A stretch of DNA of 64,000 bases from Lonicera japonica. Its lineage: Eukaryota; Streptophyta; Magnoliopsida; Dipsacales; Caprifoliaceae. A program made the translations under genes and the position numbers. The notes under the pieces are model-generated. The model had not been told where the DNA came from and searched no databases. It saw only the letters and a program-made list of their open reading frames with translations. The DNA is taken from assembly GCA_021464415.1 (NCBI GenBank), contig CM038467.1:52557309-52621308 (forward strand), given 5' to 3'. Positions 11,361 to 21,885 of the stretch are shown piece by piece (within the stretch, counting starts at the first letter, position 1; the number at the start of each line of letters is the position of its first letter).

Positions 11361-11564
11361 TTGAGTTCGACCGATCCAACTCCAGGAGGGAGTCATCTTT
11401 CGAAAGAGGACTCGATCAGAACTTCTCCCCCACCACTAAGGAACCCGTAGGTACATATCGTCCATGAAAGGCGATCAAAAAAGGTCTAAAGACAGTAGAG
11501 TTGGAATAAATAAGGTCGGCCTCCCTTCCTTTCAGCTCGAGCACCTCATCAAAAGGTAGATGCT
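11361..11564 (+). pseudogene. Tat-1 gag remnant between two insertions
   Basis: This 204-bp piece lies between the solo LTR and the Athila insertion. By position it is gag linker. Its frame has stops and no domain can be recognised. It continues directly at 23541, after the second ATGCT duplication. Confidence 0.45.
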
Positions 11565-13214
11565 TGATAAACGCATAATATTGTCATGCATAAGCTCTTT
11601 CCCAGAGTCGCATGACGCGTTTGTTGCTTTAATTCTGCCTAATTATCCGCTTATCTTGAGATTAGTGTCTTAGCGAGTTTTGTATCTAACATGGCCCAAG
11701 TTGGTGTGTATTTTGTAGTATTCCATGTGTTTGTAGGATTGGAGTACAATGGCATTGCATGAAGTGATCAAGAGTAAGCTCGGAGGCTTGCAAAGTGCTG
11801 AGTGAACAAGTTCCAGACCCATGATCGATCATGGGCAAAGCCATGATCGATCATGGTTGCAAGATTTTCTGGCAGAACACTTCCATGATCGATCATGGGC
11901 ATAACCATGATCGATCATGGCCCTTGCAACTTGGCCATTTCACACCCAAAATGGGCTATTTTAGTGGTTCAAGCTATTTTAGATATTTAGTTAGATATTT
12001 TGCAACCTTTTAATATATATTATTTTTCTCTTAGCTTCTTGAAAAAAAAAAGGAGATCTAAGTTTTTGTACAAGTTCTAGAGAGAAGTGGGAGCTAAAAC
12101 CTTGTAATTTCTTCTTCTTCTTGTAAGTTTACTTTGATTTTAAGAAATGAATGCTTCTTCTATAATTCTTGTTTCGAGTATTATGGAGTAGTCTTTTACT
12201 AAGGTTACGGAGGTGAACCGCGATATAATATTCGGTGATTTATGGCTCAATCCATGTTTAAAGTTTGAGAAATAGTTGTAAATCCTTTTCTTCTTCATTT
12301 CCTCCATTGTTGCAAGCTTTCTAGGTATATTCATAATATTAAGACTTTATATGCCTTGTATATTTAGTGCTTGGTTGTTAATGAACATACAACATATTTA
12401 TATGGTTCTAAAAAGCTTGTAGTCCCTTTCCCCCATCCATGGAGTTTTTCCCTCTTCATAGAAATTATGAATAGTTCTTAAAACTCCATAGATGGATTTT
12501 AAATTTGTTTAGCTTATCTTTGATTCATTTATTGATATATTGAGTGCTTCTTACACTTTATGTGATACTTAGACTCTTTATTTTCTACCATATGTGATAA
12601 ATGATGAGTTGACTAATTTATCCCATAAACTTTATTCCGTTGCATTGTTAGGATTCACTTTATAATTTTCATTCTTTAAATCATGAGATTACCACACTTG
12701 CTTGATGTTAAATCTTTTTATGATGAGTTCGTCATATCTATCTCGGATTAGCTTCATCGGGAATGGGTTGCCTTACTTCACACCCGTAGCTAAGAGGTAG
12801 GAATGATAACCTCGTCTTTGGTGGTATGTCGTTTGTATCTCTCTTGATATAGCTTCAATTCGGGAATGAGTCGCCTAGCGTCGCACCCTCTGCTATTGAG
12901 AGATACACCAACATTCCCCATTTCTCGAGAATCCTTGTGTTCTAATCTTAGTATGAGCTAATGATCACCGTTTCTTAAATCGTAACTAATCTCCACCTAC
13001 CTTAGTGCTTTCTTATTTATTTTCGCATCTGTTTTACATTTACGTTGTTCTACAACAAACCAACTCACAGAAACCAGAAAATCACTTAATCCGTAATCCA
13101 TTCCATTCCTCTTCACTTATCCCTGTGGTTCGACACTCGGACTTCCGAGACTATATTACAACTTGACGTGCCTGCACTTGGGCTCTATCGCAACGCGTAA
13201 CTTAAGCGGCGTCA
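11565..13214 (+). repeat. Athila 5' LTR
   Basis: This is the 1650-bp 5' LTR. U3 carries two pairs of a 16-bp palindrome (annotated separately). A TATA-like TAATATATATTA lies at about 12011-12022. The LTR ends in GGCGTCA, followed after 6 bp by the primer-binding site. Confidence 0.95.
11819..11920 (+). promoter_or_regulatory. Four copies of palindrome CCATGATCGATCATGG in Athila 5' LTR
   Basis: Perfect 16-bp palindromes lie at 11819-11834, 11841-11856, 11883-11898 and 11905-11920. Within each pair the starts are 22 bp apart, and the two pairs are 64 bp apart. They lie about 90-190 bp upstream of the TATA-like sequence at 12011. The 3' LTR has the same four copies, and six more stand before the accessory ORF at 19348. 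Confidence 0.9.
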
Positions 13215-13220
13215 AGTTTT

Positions 13221-13237
13221 TGGCGCCGTTGCCGGGG
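13221..13237 (+). promoter_or_regulatory. Athila primer-binding site (tRNA-Asp)
   Basis: TGGCGCCGTTGCCGGGG is complementary to the 3' end of plant tRNA-Asp and begins 6 bp after the LTR end. It would prime minus-strand cDNA synthesis. Confidence 0.9.
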
Positions 13238-13368
13238 ATAAGGCAAAAGGCGGATTCTGGGTTTTGTATAAAACCATTCTGTAAGTATTTCTCTCTATTT
13301 GATTAATTTATTTTTCTCCCTTATTTTCTGTTTTATTTTGTAGAGTTCCCAAGGAGTGATTCGAATCA

Positions 13369-15048
13369 TTGTCCAAGCCCATGCAAGGGCGATTGTTTGT
13401 GGATATTCGAATTAGCCCTCCCACATCTCCAAGAATGGCAAACCAAGGTAGAGCCGCGGATCACGAGAGCGATAATGAAGGGGAAGGTGCCAACAATGTT
13501 CCTCATGTTAGGACCATGAGAGACTACCTTCAACCGCCTCGGGCAACTTCGAATTCGTGCATTGTGCTTCCCGCTGGCCAAGCCGGAGCATTCTCTTTCA
13601 AACCGGGTATGCTTCAACATATCCCTTCTTTTCATGGTATGGAGTCGGAAAACCCATACTTGCACTTGAAAGACTTTGAAGAAGTCTGCTCCACATTTCG
13701 TGAGGCAAATATTAATGAGGATGTCATGCGTTTAAAGCTCTTTCCTTTCTCCCTAAAAGATAAAGGAAAAATTTGGCTAAATGCTCAAAGACCACAATCA
13801 ATTCGGTCTTGGCAAGAACTTCAAGCGGAATTTCTAAAAAAATTCTTTCCCGTGCATAGAACCAATGCTTTAAGAAGGGCGATATCTAATTTTTCGCCAA
13901 AAGAAAATGAAACTTTTTATAAGTGTTGGGAAAGATACAAGGAACTTCTAAACGCATGCCCTCACCATGGTCACGAAACGTGGAGCCTTGTTAGTTTTTT
14001 CTATGAATCTCTCACCCCTGATATGCGTACGTTTGTTGAGACCATGTGTAATGGTCAATTCTTAAGTAAGAATCCCGATGAGGCTTTATTGTATTTTGAT
14101 GAATTAGCGGAAGGTGCCCAAAATTGGAACACCTATTCCGAGGAACCCAAAGCAAAAACTCAAGGAAGGGGTGGGTTGTACCAAGTGTCTAATGAGGATG
14201 ACATGGGTGCGAGGTTATTCCAATTGTCTAAGAAAGTAGAGGCAATGGAAGCAAGTAAGTTTAAGGAGGTCAACGTAGTATCCTCGAGTCAGTTGTGTGT
14301 CATTTGTGAAAATTCAGGACACACCACCGAGGATTGTCCTACCATTCCCGCTTTCCGGGAAGTCCTCAAAAATCCCGCCCAAGTCAATGCTTTACACCAG
14401 TACAACCAAAACCGTAACCAAAACGATCCTTATTCTCAAAGGTACAATGAAGGATGGAAGAATCACCCCAATTTCAGTTGGGGAGGAAATCAAAGTCAGA
14501 ACCACAACCAATATAATCAGAACCAAAGGCAACAACAACAACCTCAAAACTCTTTTGTTCCACCTCAGAATCAAAATCCCAACCAAAACTTGGAAGCTTT
14601 GTTGAGATCATTTGTGGACAAAACGGATCGTGATGTGGGTGAGTTAAAAACTCAAATGTCTAAACTCACCACCGCCCTAGCTACCCAAGAGAAGGGAAAA
14701 TTCCCCTCTCAACCTTTAGCGAATCCTAGAGGTCAAGTTCAAGTAGTAGAGGGAGGAGAGTCTAGCTCCAAGATAGAAGAACTCAAATCTATCACAATCT
14801 TGAGAAGTGGTAAGGAGGTAGACAAAACTATTGTTCCTAAAACCCCCAAGGTGGCGGACATAGTTAATCCCACGCATGTTGAGGAGTCGGAGGTAGAAAA
14901 AGTTGTGAGTGAAGAGAAGAAGAGAGAGGAAGAGAGACAAGGAAAGGAGGATCTTGAGAAAATCAAGAACGGAATTAAGGTCCCTTTCCCGGAGAGATTG
15001 AACCAACCATCCAAATCTAATACTGAGATTTTGGATGTGTTTCGATAA
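13369..15048 (+). CDS. gag: Athila gag polyprotein part (capsid and zinc knuckle), ends at an in-frame TAA
   Basis: The open frame covers the gag region of the polyprotein. Likely starts are ATG 13381 or ATG 13435, the latter followed by ANQGRAADHESDNEGEG. A retrotransposon gag domain lies at about 13620-14130 (LHLKDFEEVCSTF, then WLNAQRPQSIRSWQELQAEF). A CCHC zinc knuckle, CVICENSGHTTEDC, is at about 14297-14338, followed by an Asn/Gln-rich stretch and a charged tail. The protein packages element RNA into virus-like particles. The frame stops at TAA 15046-15048 but continues in the same frame into pol. Athila normally reads one long gag-pol frame here, so the TAA is most likely a recent nonsense mutation. 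Readthrough is possible but no readthrough context is evident. Confidence 0.9.
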   Translation: MSKPMQGRLFVDIRISPPTSPRMANQGRAADHESDNEGEGANNVPHVRTMRDYLQPPRATSNSCIVLPAGQAGAFSFKPGMLQHIPSFHGMESENPYLHLKDFEEVCSTFREANINEDVMRLKLFPFSLKDKGKIWLNAQRPQSIRSWQELQAEFLKKFFPVHRTNALRRAISNFSPKENETFYKCWERYKELLNACPHHGHETWSLVSFFYESLTPDMRTFVETMCNGQFLSKNPDEALLYFDELAEGAQNWNTYSEEPKAKTQGRGGLYQVSNEDDMGARLFQLSKKVEAMEASKFKEVNVVSSSQLCVICENSGHTTEDCPTIPAFREVLKNPAQVNALHQYNQNRNQNDPYSQRYNEGWKNHPNFSWGGNQSQNHNQYNQNQRQQQQPQNSFVPPQNQNPNQNLEALLRSFVDKTDRDVGELKTQMSKLTTALATQEKGKFPSQPLANPRGQVQVVEGGESSSKIEELKSITILRSGKEVDKTIVPKTPKVADIVNPTHVEESEVEKVVSEEKKREEERQGKEDLEKIKNGIKVPFPERLNQPSKSNTEILDVFR

Positions 15049-18000
15049 GTGAAAATCAACATTCCATTGCTTGACGCGGTCAAGCAAATACCTTCGTATG
15101 CTAAGTTCCTCAAGGACTTATGCACGACAAAACGAAGGTTGAATGTTAAGAAGAAGGCCTTTATGGCGGAGCAAGTGAGCTCCATCATGCAAGGCACGAG
15201 AGCCCCTAAGTTCAAGGACCCCGGTTGCCCCACAATTTCGTGTGTCATAGGAAATTGTAGGATCAAAAATGCTTTGCTAGATTTGGGAGCAAGTGTGAAC
15301 GTACTCCCATATTCTGTATATCAACAATTGGGGTTGGGTGAGTTGAAACCCACGAGGGTTACTATTCAATTAGCGGACCGATCCGTTAAGATACCAAGAG
15401 GGATAGTCGAAGATGTGCTTGTTCAAATTGACAAGTTTTATTTTCCCGTTGACTTTATCATCCTCGACATGCAACTCGTGTCGAATCCCGCTAAGGAGAT
15501 TCCAGTTATCCTTGGGCGACCATTTCTTGCTACTTCTAATGCCATAATAAATTGCAAGAATGGAATTGTGAAGTTAGCATTTGGAAACATGACTTTAGAG
15601 CTAAACGTGTTCTCTTTGAGCAATCAAAGAGACGACGATGATGATGAGGAAAGTGAACACGTAAACATGATAGAGTCATGTATCCAAGACCACTTTGTGG
15701 CAAATTTCGAATCGAAGTCAATGGAAGGCTATCTAACCACTTCCGATGAACTCGAGGATTGTATGCAAGTGTTTTCCTTGTGTGACAAACAGGTTGAGTT
15801 TTTGGAGAAAGAGGAAAACACACAATCTCCCACCAAAAAGCTTGAAGGAAAAATGGATCTCAAGCTATTGCCGAGCAATTTGAAGTATGCCTTTTTGGGA
15901 CCTTCAGATACCTTCCCAGTTATCATCTCGTCCGAACTTTCGGATGACCAAGAAGGAAGGTTAGTTCATTTGCTTGGTAAATATAAAAAAGCTTTTGGTT
16001 GGACTCTTGCCGACCTCCAAGGAATAAGCCCTTTGATTTGTACACATAAAATTCACTTGGAGGATGGGGCAAAAACATCAAGGCAATTTCAACGCCGGTT
16101 GAATCCTAACATGCAAGAAGTGGTTAGGAACGAGGTGTTGAAATTATTGGATGCAAAGATCATCTATCCAATCTCGGATAGTAAATGGGTTAGTCCAACT
16201 CAAGTGGTACCGAAAAAATCGGGTCTTACGGTAGTCAAGAACGACTCAAACGAGTTGATTCCACAAAGAGTCACCACCGGGTGGCGAATGTGTATTGACT
16301 ACCGTAAACTCAATGAGGCTACTCGTAAAGATCATTTCCCCCTCCCCTTTTTGGATCAAACTCTAGAGAGGGTAGCGGGTCATGAATATTACTCTTTCCT
16401 CGATGGTTTTTCCGGGTACAATCAAATTGAGATTGACCTAGATGATCAAGAAAAAACCACCTTTACATGTCCTTTTGGTACCTTCGCTTATCGAAGAATG
16501 CCCTTTGGTCTATGTAATGCACCGGCCACTTTCCAACGGTGCATGCTAAGTATCTTTAGCGATATGGTGGAAAGGACTTTGGAAGTTTTTATGGATGACT
16601 TTACCGTCTATGGTAAGTCATTCGACAATTGCTTGGCTAACCTGGAACAGGTCTTGGGAAGATGCGTGGAAAAACAATTGGTATTGAACTGGGAGAAGTG
16701 CCATCTTATGGTTACCAAGGGAATTGTTTTGGGGCACATCATTTCTTCAGAAGGAATCGAGGTGGATAAAGCTAAAATTGAGTTGATTGCTAAACTTCCT
16801 ACACCGAAGAATGTCAAAGATGTTCGATCTTTTCTAGGACATGCCGGGTTTTATAGGAGGTTTATCAAGAACTTCAGTTCCATTTCCAAGCCCATGTGTA
16901 GTCTACTTCTCAAGGATGCACCCTTTCAGTGGGATGCCAAGTGCGAGGAAGCCTTTGTCTCTCTGAAGCATATGCTTACTACTGCGCCGATTATGCAGAC
17001 ACCGGACTGGAGCTTGCCATTCGAGCTTATGTGCGACGCAAGTGACTATGCGGTGGGAGCGGTTCTTGGTCAACGAAAAGACAAGAAACCGGGTGTGATA
17101 TACTATGCAAGTAGGACCTTGAATGATGCGCAAATGAACTACACCACGACAGAGAAAGAGCTTCTAGCAATTGTCTTCGCCCTAGACAAGTTCCGATCCT
17201 ATTTGATAGGATCGCCAATTGTGATTTTCACGGATCACGCGGCATTGAAGTATCTATTCACAAAGAAAGATGCCAAGCCGCGGCTTTTGAGGTGGATACT
17301 CTTATTGCAAGAATTTCATTTAAGCATCAAGGACAAAAAGGGAGTCGAGAACGTGGTGGCCGATCATCTGTCTCGACTCACTTTTACGAACAACATTGAA
17401 GAAAGCCCGATCCAAGATTCGTTTCCAGACGAACAATTATTGGCAATCTCGACGCTCCCATGGTATGCAGACATTGTAAATTATCTTGTAACTGACAAGA
17501 TACCAAAGTCATGGGGCGCACAAGATAGAAAAAGGTTTTTGAGTGAAGTGGGTCGATTCTATTGGGATGAACCGTACCTGTTTAAGTATTGTGCGGATCA
17601 GATTATCAGACGGTGCATCCCAGAGGAAGAAGTGGAGAGAGCTCTATCTTTCTGTCATTCTGAGGCTTGCGGAGGACACTTCTCGGCAAAGAAGACCACC
17701 GCGAAGATTCTGCAAAGTGGATTGTATTGGCCGTCGCTTTTTAAGGACGCACAACGCTTTTGCAAGGCATGTCAAAGATGCCAAATGCTTGGAGGGATCT
17801 CCAAGAGGAATATGATGCCTCTCAACCCAATTCTGATGATCGAAATCTTTGACTGTTGGGGCATCGATTTTATGGGACCATTCCCATCCTCCTACGGTAA
17901 TCTTTATATTTTAGTTGCCGTAGATTATGTTTCGAAATGGGTGGAAGCCCAAGCGTGTAAGAAAAACGATCACAAAGTGGTGATCCGATTTCTGAAAGAA

Positions 18001-18747
18001 CACATTCTTGCACGTTTTGGCACCCCCAAGGCAATAATAAGCGATGGCGGTACTCACTTTTGCAATAAACCGTTTCAATCATTAATGCAAAAGTACGGTG
18101 TAAATCACAAAGTATCGCTCGCTTATCATCCTCAAACTAATGGTCAAGCCGAGTTGGCAAATAGGGAGATCAAACAGATTCTAGAGAAAACGGTAAACCC
18201 GAACCGCAAGGATTGGTCATTAAGACTGACCGACGCACTTTGGGCTTACCGTACTGCGTACAAAACAACTCTAGATATGTCTCCCTATCGCATTGTATAT
18301 GGAAAACCATGTCATTTGCCAGTAGAGTTGGAACACAAATCATACTGGGCAACTAAGATGGTTAACTGTGATTTCGAAAAAGCCGGGCTTGACCGTAAGT
18401 TGCAAATTGATGAAATCGAGGAATTGAGAAGAGATGCATATGATAATGCGAAGATAAGCAAGGAACGTGCCAAAATTTTTCATGATAAATCTATTTTAAG
18501 GAAAGAATTCAAACTTGGGCACAAAGTTCTTATTTATGATACTCGTCTGCATCTCTTCCCCGGGAAATTGAAGTCTCGTTGGACCGGCCCATACATTGTC
18601 CGTCATGTATTTCCTTTTGGGGCTGTGCAAGTTGAGGATCCCAAAACCGGCTATGTTTTTAAAGTAAATGGACAACGTTTAAAGCCATTTTTAGAATTCC
18701 CAATTCGAGAGGAGTCCACCCCTTTCGAAGACCCGACTTATGCCTAA
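15049..18747 (+). CDS. pol: Athila pol: protease, reverse transcriptase, RNase H, integrase
   Basis: The frame is open for 1232 codons and in phase with gag across the single TAA. The first sense codon is GTG, so a separate start is not implied. The order is: protease with DLGAS (15280-15294); reverse transcriptase with the active-site FMDD (16588-16599) preceded by [12 protein letters not shown]; RNase H with [17 protein letters not shown] at about 17020-17070; integrase HHCC zinc finger at about 17650-17790 (CKACQRC); integrase core with DFMGPFP (about 17865), ISDGGTHF (about 18040) and [10 protein letters not shown] (about 18150), giving the D, D, E triad; and a C-terminal WTGPYIV module. 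All catalytic motifs are present and I see no internal stop. The frame ends at TAA 18745-18747. The protein makes and integrates the cDNA. Confidence 0.92.
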   Translation: MKINIPLLDAVKQIPSYAKFLKDLCTTKRRLNVKKKAFMAEQVSSIMQGTRAPKFKDPGCPTISCVIGNCRIKNALLDLGASVNVLPYSVYQQLGLGELKPTRVTIQLADRSVKIPRGIVEDVLVQIDKFYFPVDFIILDMQLVSNPAKEIPVILGRPFLATSNAIINCKNGIVKLAFGNMTLELNVFSLSNQRDDDDDEESEHVNMIESCIQDHFVANFESKSMEGYLTTSDELEDCMQVFSLCDKQVEFLEKEENTQSPTKKLEGKMDLKLLPSNLKYAFLGPSDTFPVIISSELSDDQEGRLVHLLGKYKKAFGWTLADLQGISPLICTHKIHLEDGAKTSRQFQRRLNPNMQEVVRNEVLKLLDAKIIYPISDSKWVSPTQVVPKKSGLTVVKNDSNELIPQRVTTGWRMCIDYRKLNEATRKDHFPLPFLDQTLERVAGHEYYSFLDGFSGYNQIEIDLDDQEKTTFTCPFGTFAYRRMPFGLCNAPATFQRCMLSIFSDMVERTLEVFMDDFTVYGKSFDNCLANLEQVLGRCVEKQLVLNWEKCHLMVTKGIVLGHIISSEGIEVDKAKIELIAKLPTPKNVKDVRSFLGHAGFYRRFIKNFSSISKPMCSLLLKDAPFQWDAKCEEAFVSLKHMLTTAPIMQTPDWSLPFELMCDASDYAVGAVLGQRKDKKPGVIYYASRTLNDAQMNYTTTEKELLAIVFALDKFRSYLIGSPIVIFTDHAALKYLFTKKDAKPRLLRWILLLQEFHLSIKDKKGVENVVADHLSRLTFTNNIEESPIQDSFPDEQLLAISTLPWYADIVNYLVTDKIPKSWGAQDRKRFLSEVGRFYWDEPYLFKYCADQIIRRCIPEEEVERALSFCHSEACGGHFSAKKTTAKILQSGLYWPSLFKDAQRFCKACQRCQMLGGISKRNMMPLNPILMIEIFDCWGIDFMGPFPSSYGNLYILVAVDYVSKWVEAQACKKNDHKVVIRFLKEHILARFGTPKAIISDGGTHFCNKPFQSLMQKYGVNHKVSLAYHPQTNGQAELANREIKQILEKTVNPNRKDWSLRLTDALWAYRTAYKTTLDMSPYRIVYGKPCHLPVELEHKSYWATKMVNCDFEKAGLDRKLQIDEIEELRRDAYDNAKISKERAKIFHDKSILRKEFKLGHKVLIYDTRLHLFPGKLKSRWTGPYIVRHVFPFGAVQVEDPKTGYVFKVNGQRLKPFLEFPIREESTPFEDPTYA

Positions 18748-18897
18748 CAAGCATAGGTCGATTCTGTAAATAATGTTTTTTGTAGTATTTTTGAGTTTCA
18801 GGAATTTTTGGGCGAGATTGGATCGAGCTGGACCAAGTTGGGGGGAGTGGAAAGGTGTTTCAAGTGAAGAAATCTCATGGGAGAATTTTTGTTGAAG

Positions 18898-19063
18898 GCA
18901 TGATCGATCATGGTTATACCCATGATCGATCATGGGATCAAATTGAGGAGGCAGTGCACTTCCATGATCGATCATGGGCAAAACCATGATCGATCATGGT
19001 GAAATTTTCCTGCGGCAGTAGACTTCCATGATCGATCATGGGCAAAGCCATGATCGATCATGG
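18898..19063 (+). promoter_or_regulatory. Six palindromes CCATGATCGATCATGG before the Athila accessory ORF
   Basis: Copies lie at 18898-18913 (first base G instead of C), 18920-18935, 18962-18977, 18984-18999, 19026-19041 and 19048-19063. Starts within each pair are 22 bp apart and pairs are 64 bp apart, exactly as in the LTRs. The array lies between the pol stop (18747) and the accessory ORF (ATG 19348), with a C/T-rich leader-like stretch from about 19095 to 19347. It is probably the promoter-proximal region of that ORF. No clear TATA follows; TCTTAAAAAC at about 19070 is the nearest AT-rich candidate. Confidence 0.85.
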
Positions 19064-19347
19064 TCCCTCTTAAAAACAGAGCAGCCGTTTCTAAACCCCA
19101 AAATCGTGCCCCATTTTCTCTCTAACTCCCATTTCTCTCCATCTCCCTTCTTCAAACCTTCAACAATCATCATATCAAACCCTCCCCTAGCCTTTCCACC
19201 TCCATAAACTCTCAATTTCACCCCCAAACTCCAAACCCATCTACCATCAACACCTCTTTCTCTCTCTAAAACCCCAAACCCCCAATTTCGAGCCCTACTC
19301 CCCAAAATTTTGAAATTTCTCTCTATTTCTCCCCTCTCCCCACATCA

Positions 19348-20541
19348 ATGGCTGCCATTACTCCAGTTAACAAGCCAGAAGAGCTTCAAGCCGCGAGGGG
19401 TGGGTACCACGGGTTCCGTAGCCGTCAGGAGTACGATTGGTGGAATTACGCTTTCAGGAACCGGGCTGTGATGATCGAGAGGCCTGTGATTATTGGTGCC
19501 TTGGACGATTTCCCTCAAATGGGAACATTCGAAAGACACGAGGGGTGGGTTCAATATTTGCGACAACCAGGTAATCAATGTAATCTCACTCTATGTCGTG
19601 AATTTGTAGCAAGTTTGGTGCGTGTGCCCAATGCTGCTTATGCCTATGTTGCCCACGTACGTGGGAGAACTGTTCCTTTCAACCTCGAGGTTGTTAGTAG
19701 AGTCACGGGGATTCCGGCATTGCCGGATGGCAGCTATGACCTCCCTCATTCAGCCCGTATTTTATACCCCACTGATGACGAGTTGGCTACGTTCTTAGCC
19801 GGTCGTCCAATGACTTGGATTGGCACGCAATTCGATAGGAACAATTTAGCACCACAATTCAGGACCCTGTGGCTTGTTGTAGCCAATGCGTTAGATCCCA
19901 CCTCGCACATTCAACATTTGTACACCTATCATGCCTATGTTCTATATGTAATTGCTCGCAATAGGCCGTGTTGTTTGGTTCGCTACATAATGCGAAAAAT
20001 CATGAAAGTCTATGACACGGTAGCCCATAACGAAACGATAAAATTTGGTGTGCTTCTGACCCGCATTTGTTTGGAGGCGGGTGTCCAAGAAAGGGACACC
20101 GATGTCAGAAAGATACAGCGGGCCCCGATAAACAGGTCCACCCAGGCTAGAGCCGCCGGACAACTGAGAAATAGGCCAAGTTCTTCCACAGCCGCACCAC
20201 AACAGGGGGATAGCGAAGAAGAAGGGGCAGAGGAAGCAGGAGCGGATGTTCCGGGTCAGTCAAGGCGTAGAAGAAGGGCAAGCTCTGGGCCTGTGGATGA
20301 CAATAGGGAGTTCATTAGAGAGCAGTTTGAGCAGATGACTGCTTTGATGCAGACCGGGTTTGCTAGCGTCAACGAGAGGGTAGAGATTATGGTATTGCGT
20401 CAGGACCGTTTGGAGGCAGATATTGCAGCTCAGGTCGAGGCACGAGTTGCAGCTCAGATGACGACTCAGCAGGAGTTCATACGCCAGCAGTTCGAGGCGT
20501 TGTATGGTCGTTTTCCACCACCCCCACCTTCTGATATGTGA
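19348..20541 (+). CDS. Athila accessory protein (plant transposon-protein type, 397 aa)
   Basis: An intact frame from ATG 19348 to TGA. Residues about 1-235 form a globular domain (EYDWWNYAFRNRAVMIERP, then FVASLVRVPNAAYAYVAHVRG, then VVSRVTGIPALPDG). By memory of the pattern this resembles the putative plant transposon protein domain often found downstream of pol in Athila elements. Residues about 265-310 are low-complexity and acidic, then basic (SRRRRRAS). Residues about 318-385 are likely coiled coil (REQFEQMTALMQTGF, then RLEADIAAQVEARVAAQM), and the tail is proline-rich. It sits where Athila env-like ORFs sit, but I see no signal peptide or membrane segment, so I do not call it an envelope protein. 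Six palindromes identical to those in the LTRs stand upstream. Its function is unknown; a DNA-binding regulator of the element is my inference. Confidence 0.75.
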   Translation: MAAITPVNKPEELQAARGGYHGFRSRQEYDWWNYAFRNRAVMIERPVIIGALDDFPQMGTFERHEGWVQYLRQPGNQCNLTLCREFVASLVRVPNAAYAYVAHVRGRTVPFNLEVVSRVTGIPALPDGSYDLPHSARILYPTDDELATFLAGRPMTWIGTQFDRNNLAPQFRTLWLVVANALDPTSHIQHLYTYHAYVLYVIARNRPCCLVRYIMRKIMKVYDTVAHNETIKFGVLLTRICLEAGVQERDTDVRKIQRAPINRSTQARAAGQLRNRPSSSTAAPQQGDSEEEGAEEAGADVPGQSRRRRRASSGPVDDNREFIREQFEQMTALMQTGFASVNERVEIMVLRQDRLEADIAAQVEARVAAQMTTQQEFIRQQFEALYGRFPPPPPSDM

Positions 20542-21885
20542 TGATGATGTGATAGCCTGAAAACTCTTTAAGTACCTATATTTATGCTTAGTTTTATTTT
20601 ATTTCTTTTGGGTTGTATTAGAATTGAGACTTGATGTTAACTCTAGAACTTGGTTTTAATGATTGAATATTATAGTTTTTGCTTTTGAATTCTAATTCTA
20701 ACCCGTTTTGTGAATAGTTTTTGTTTATCTCTTATTTTTGTCTCATGGAGAGCAAAGCCATTGTAGCCCTTCCGTGCGTTGTTGTTGTTATCTTTACATT
20801 GAGGACAATGTGTGTTTCAAGTGGAGGGGGGTACGTTATTTTGTGTTTATTTTGTTTGGCTTGCTATCAGTCATTCCCATGAGTAGAAGAGATTTGTTCA
20901 ATTTTTTTTAGAAGTTTGAAAATTGATGATTGATTGATATTTTGTTCGATGAAGATTATTGTTTCATTAGCTTTTGGCATGAATTCTTTGATCTAGATAG
21001 GAATTTGAATGATAATCTAAATTGCCTTGCTCCACTTAGTCTCATATCCCGTTATATTCTCATGCTCCACATGCTAGATTGCTTCGGTTGTTTTCAATTC
21101 GGTAATAACACCTAGATTTATTTTCATTGAGAGAAGAGAAATTTTTGTCCAAAAATAATGGAAGCTCTTTCGAAAAGATCCTCCAATGAGAGGACAAAAG
21201 CATAGCACTTTGATAACTTGGATGACTTTTATCCTAATATTGACTTAAAGCTTCACTTGACTAAATCTTAAGTCTCTTTGTCTAATATTATGGATGGGTA
21301 TAGGTTGCCATATGGGAAAGGGTGAATAGCTTCCTTTGAGCGCCAATGAATGAGCAGAATTTTGAAAAATTTCATAAGTGAGACCGCTGCCCCCCATAGA
21401 GACGAAAACCACCCTGATCTAATTTAGCGAAATTTTCAAGTAAAAGATCAAGAAAGTGCTTAGAATCGACATATCTTGGAGCTTTTGTTTTTGAAAAAGT
21501 TCTCTCTTCCTTCTTGAATGATTATGGCTCTTTGTGTTTATATCGAATTGTTTGAATCGAAGTCTGGTATTTGAGCATTGGAGAATATGTGATTGTGTTC
21601 TAAAGGAGATAGGTGAATTAGATGATCATTCAAAAGTCCGTCATTCTGGAAAATTGATAATAATGCCTCTTGCTTTGCAAATTGAAACTTGAATCTTCAT
21701 TCTCACCATTCATCATGATCAAACTTCCAATGTTTGTAGGTATCATTTCTGAAAACCTTCACGAGATGCAACTCGTCTTCTTTGGGAACTTAGAAGTTAA
21801 CATCTTTTTGTATAGTGTTTTATTTTTGTAATTATATTTTTTTTTGTCTTGCTAAGGGACTAGCAAGAGATAAGTTGAGGGGAGT
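20542..21885 (+). other. Athila 3' untranslated region with polypurine tract
   Basis: No coding region is supported. The tract AAGTTGAGGGGAGT (about 21872-21885) immediately precedes the 3' LTR and would prime plus-strand cDNA. A second purine tract, AAGTGGAGGGGGG at about 20819-20831, follows ACATTGAGGACAATGTGTG. Confidence 0.7.

Noticed and set aside
11819..11920. miRNA or hairpin precursor formed by the palindromes
   Set aside because: Any two copies can pair, but the regular 22/64-bp steps and the recurrence near promoters fit protein sites better; I cannot exclude small-RNA production.
11831..12013. Short + strand open frame with repeated MIDHG peptides (also at 22152-22334, and on the minus strand at 18691-18987)
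   Set aside because: The peptide comes from the palindrome, which reads the same on both strands; it lies in U3, so it is not a gene.
13369..18747. Many overlapping open frames on both strands of the Athila gag-pol
   Set aside because: They are shadows of the main frame, with no domain of their own.
19348..20541. Envelope-like protein of Athila
   Set aside because: The position fits env-like ORFs, but I see no signal peptide, no membrane segment and a soluble coiled-coil C-terminus.
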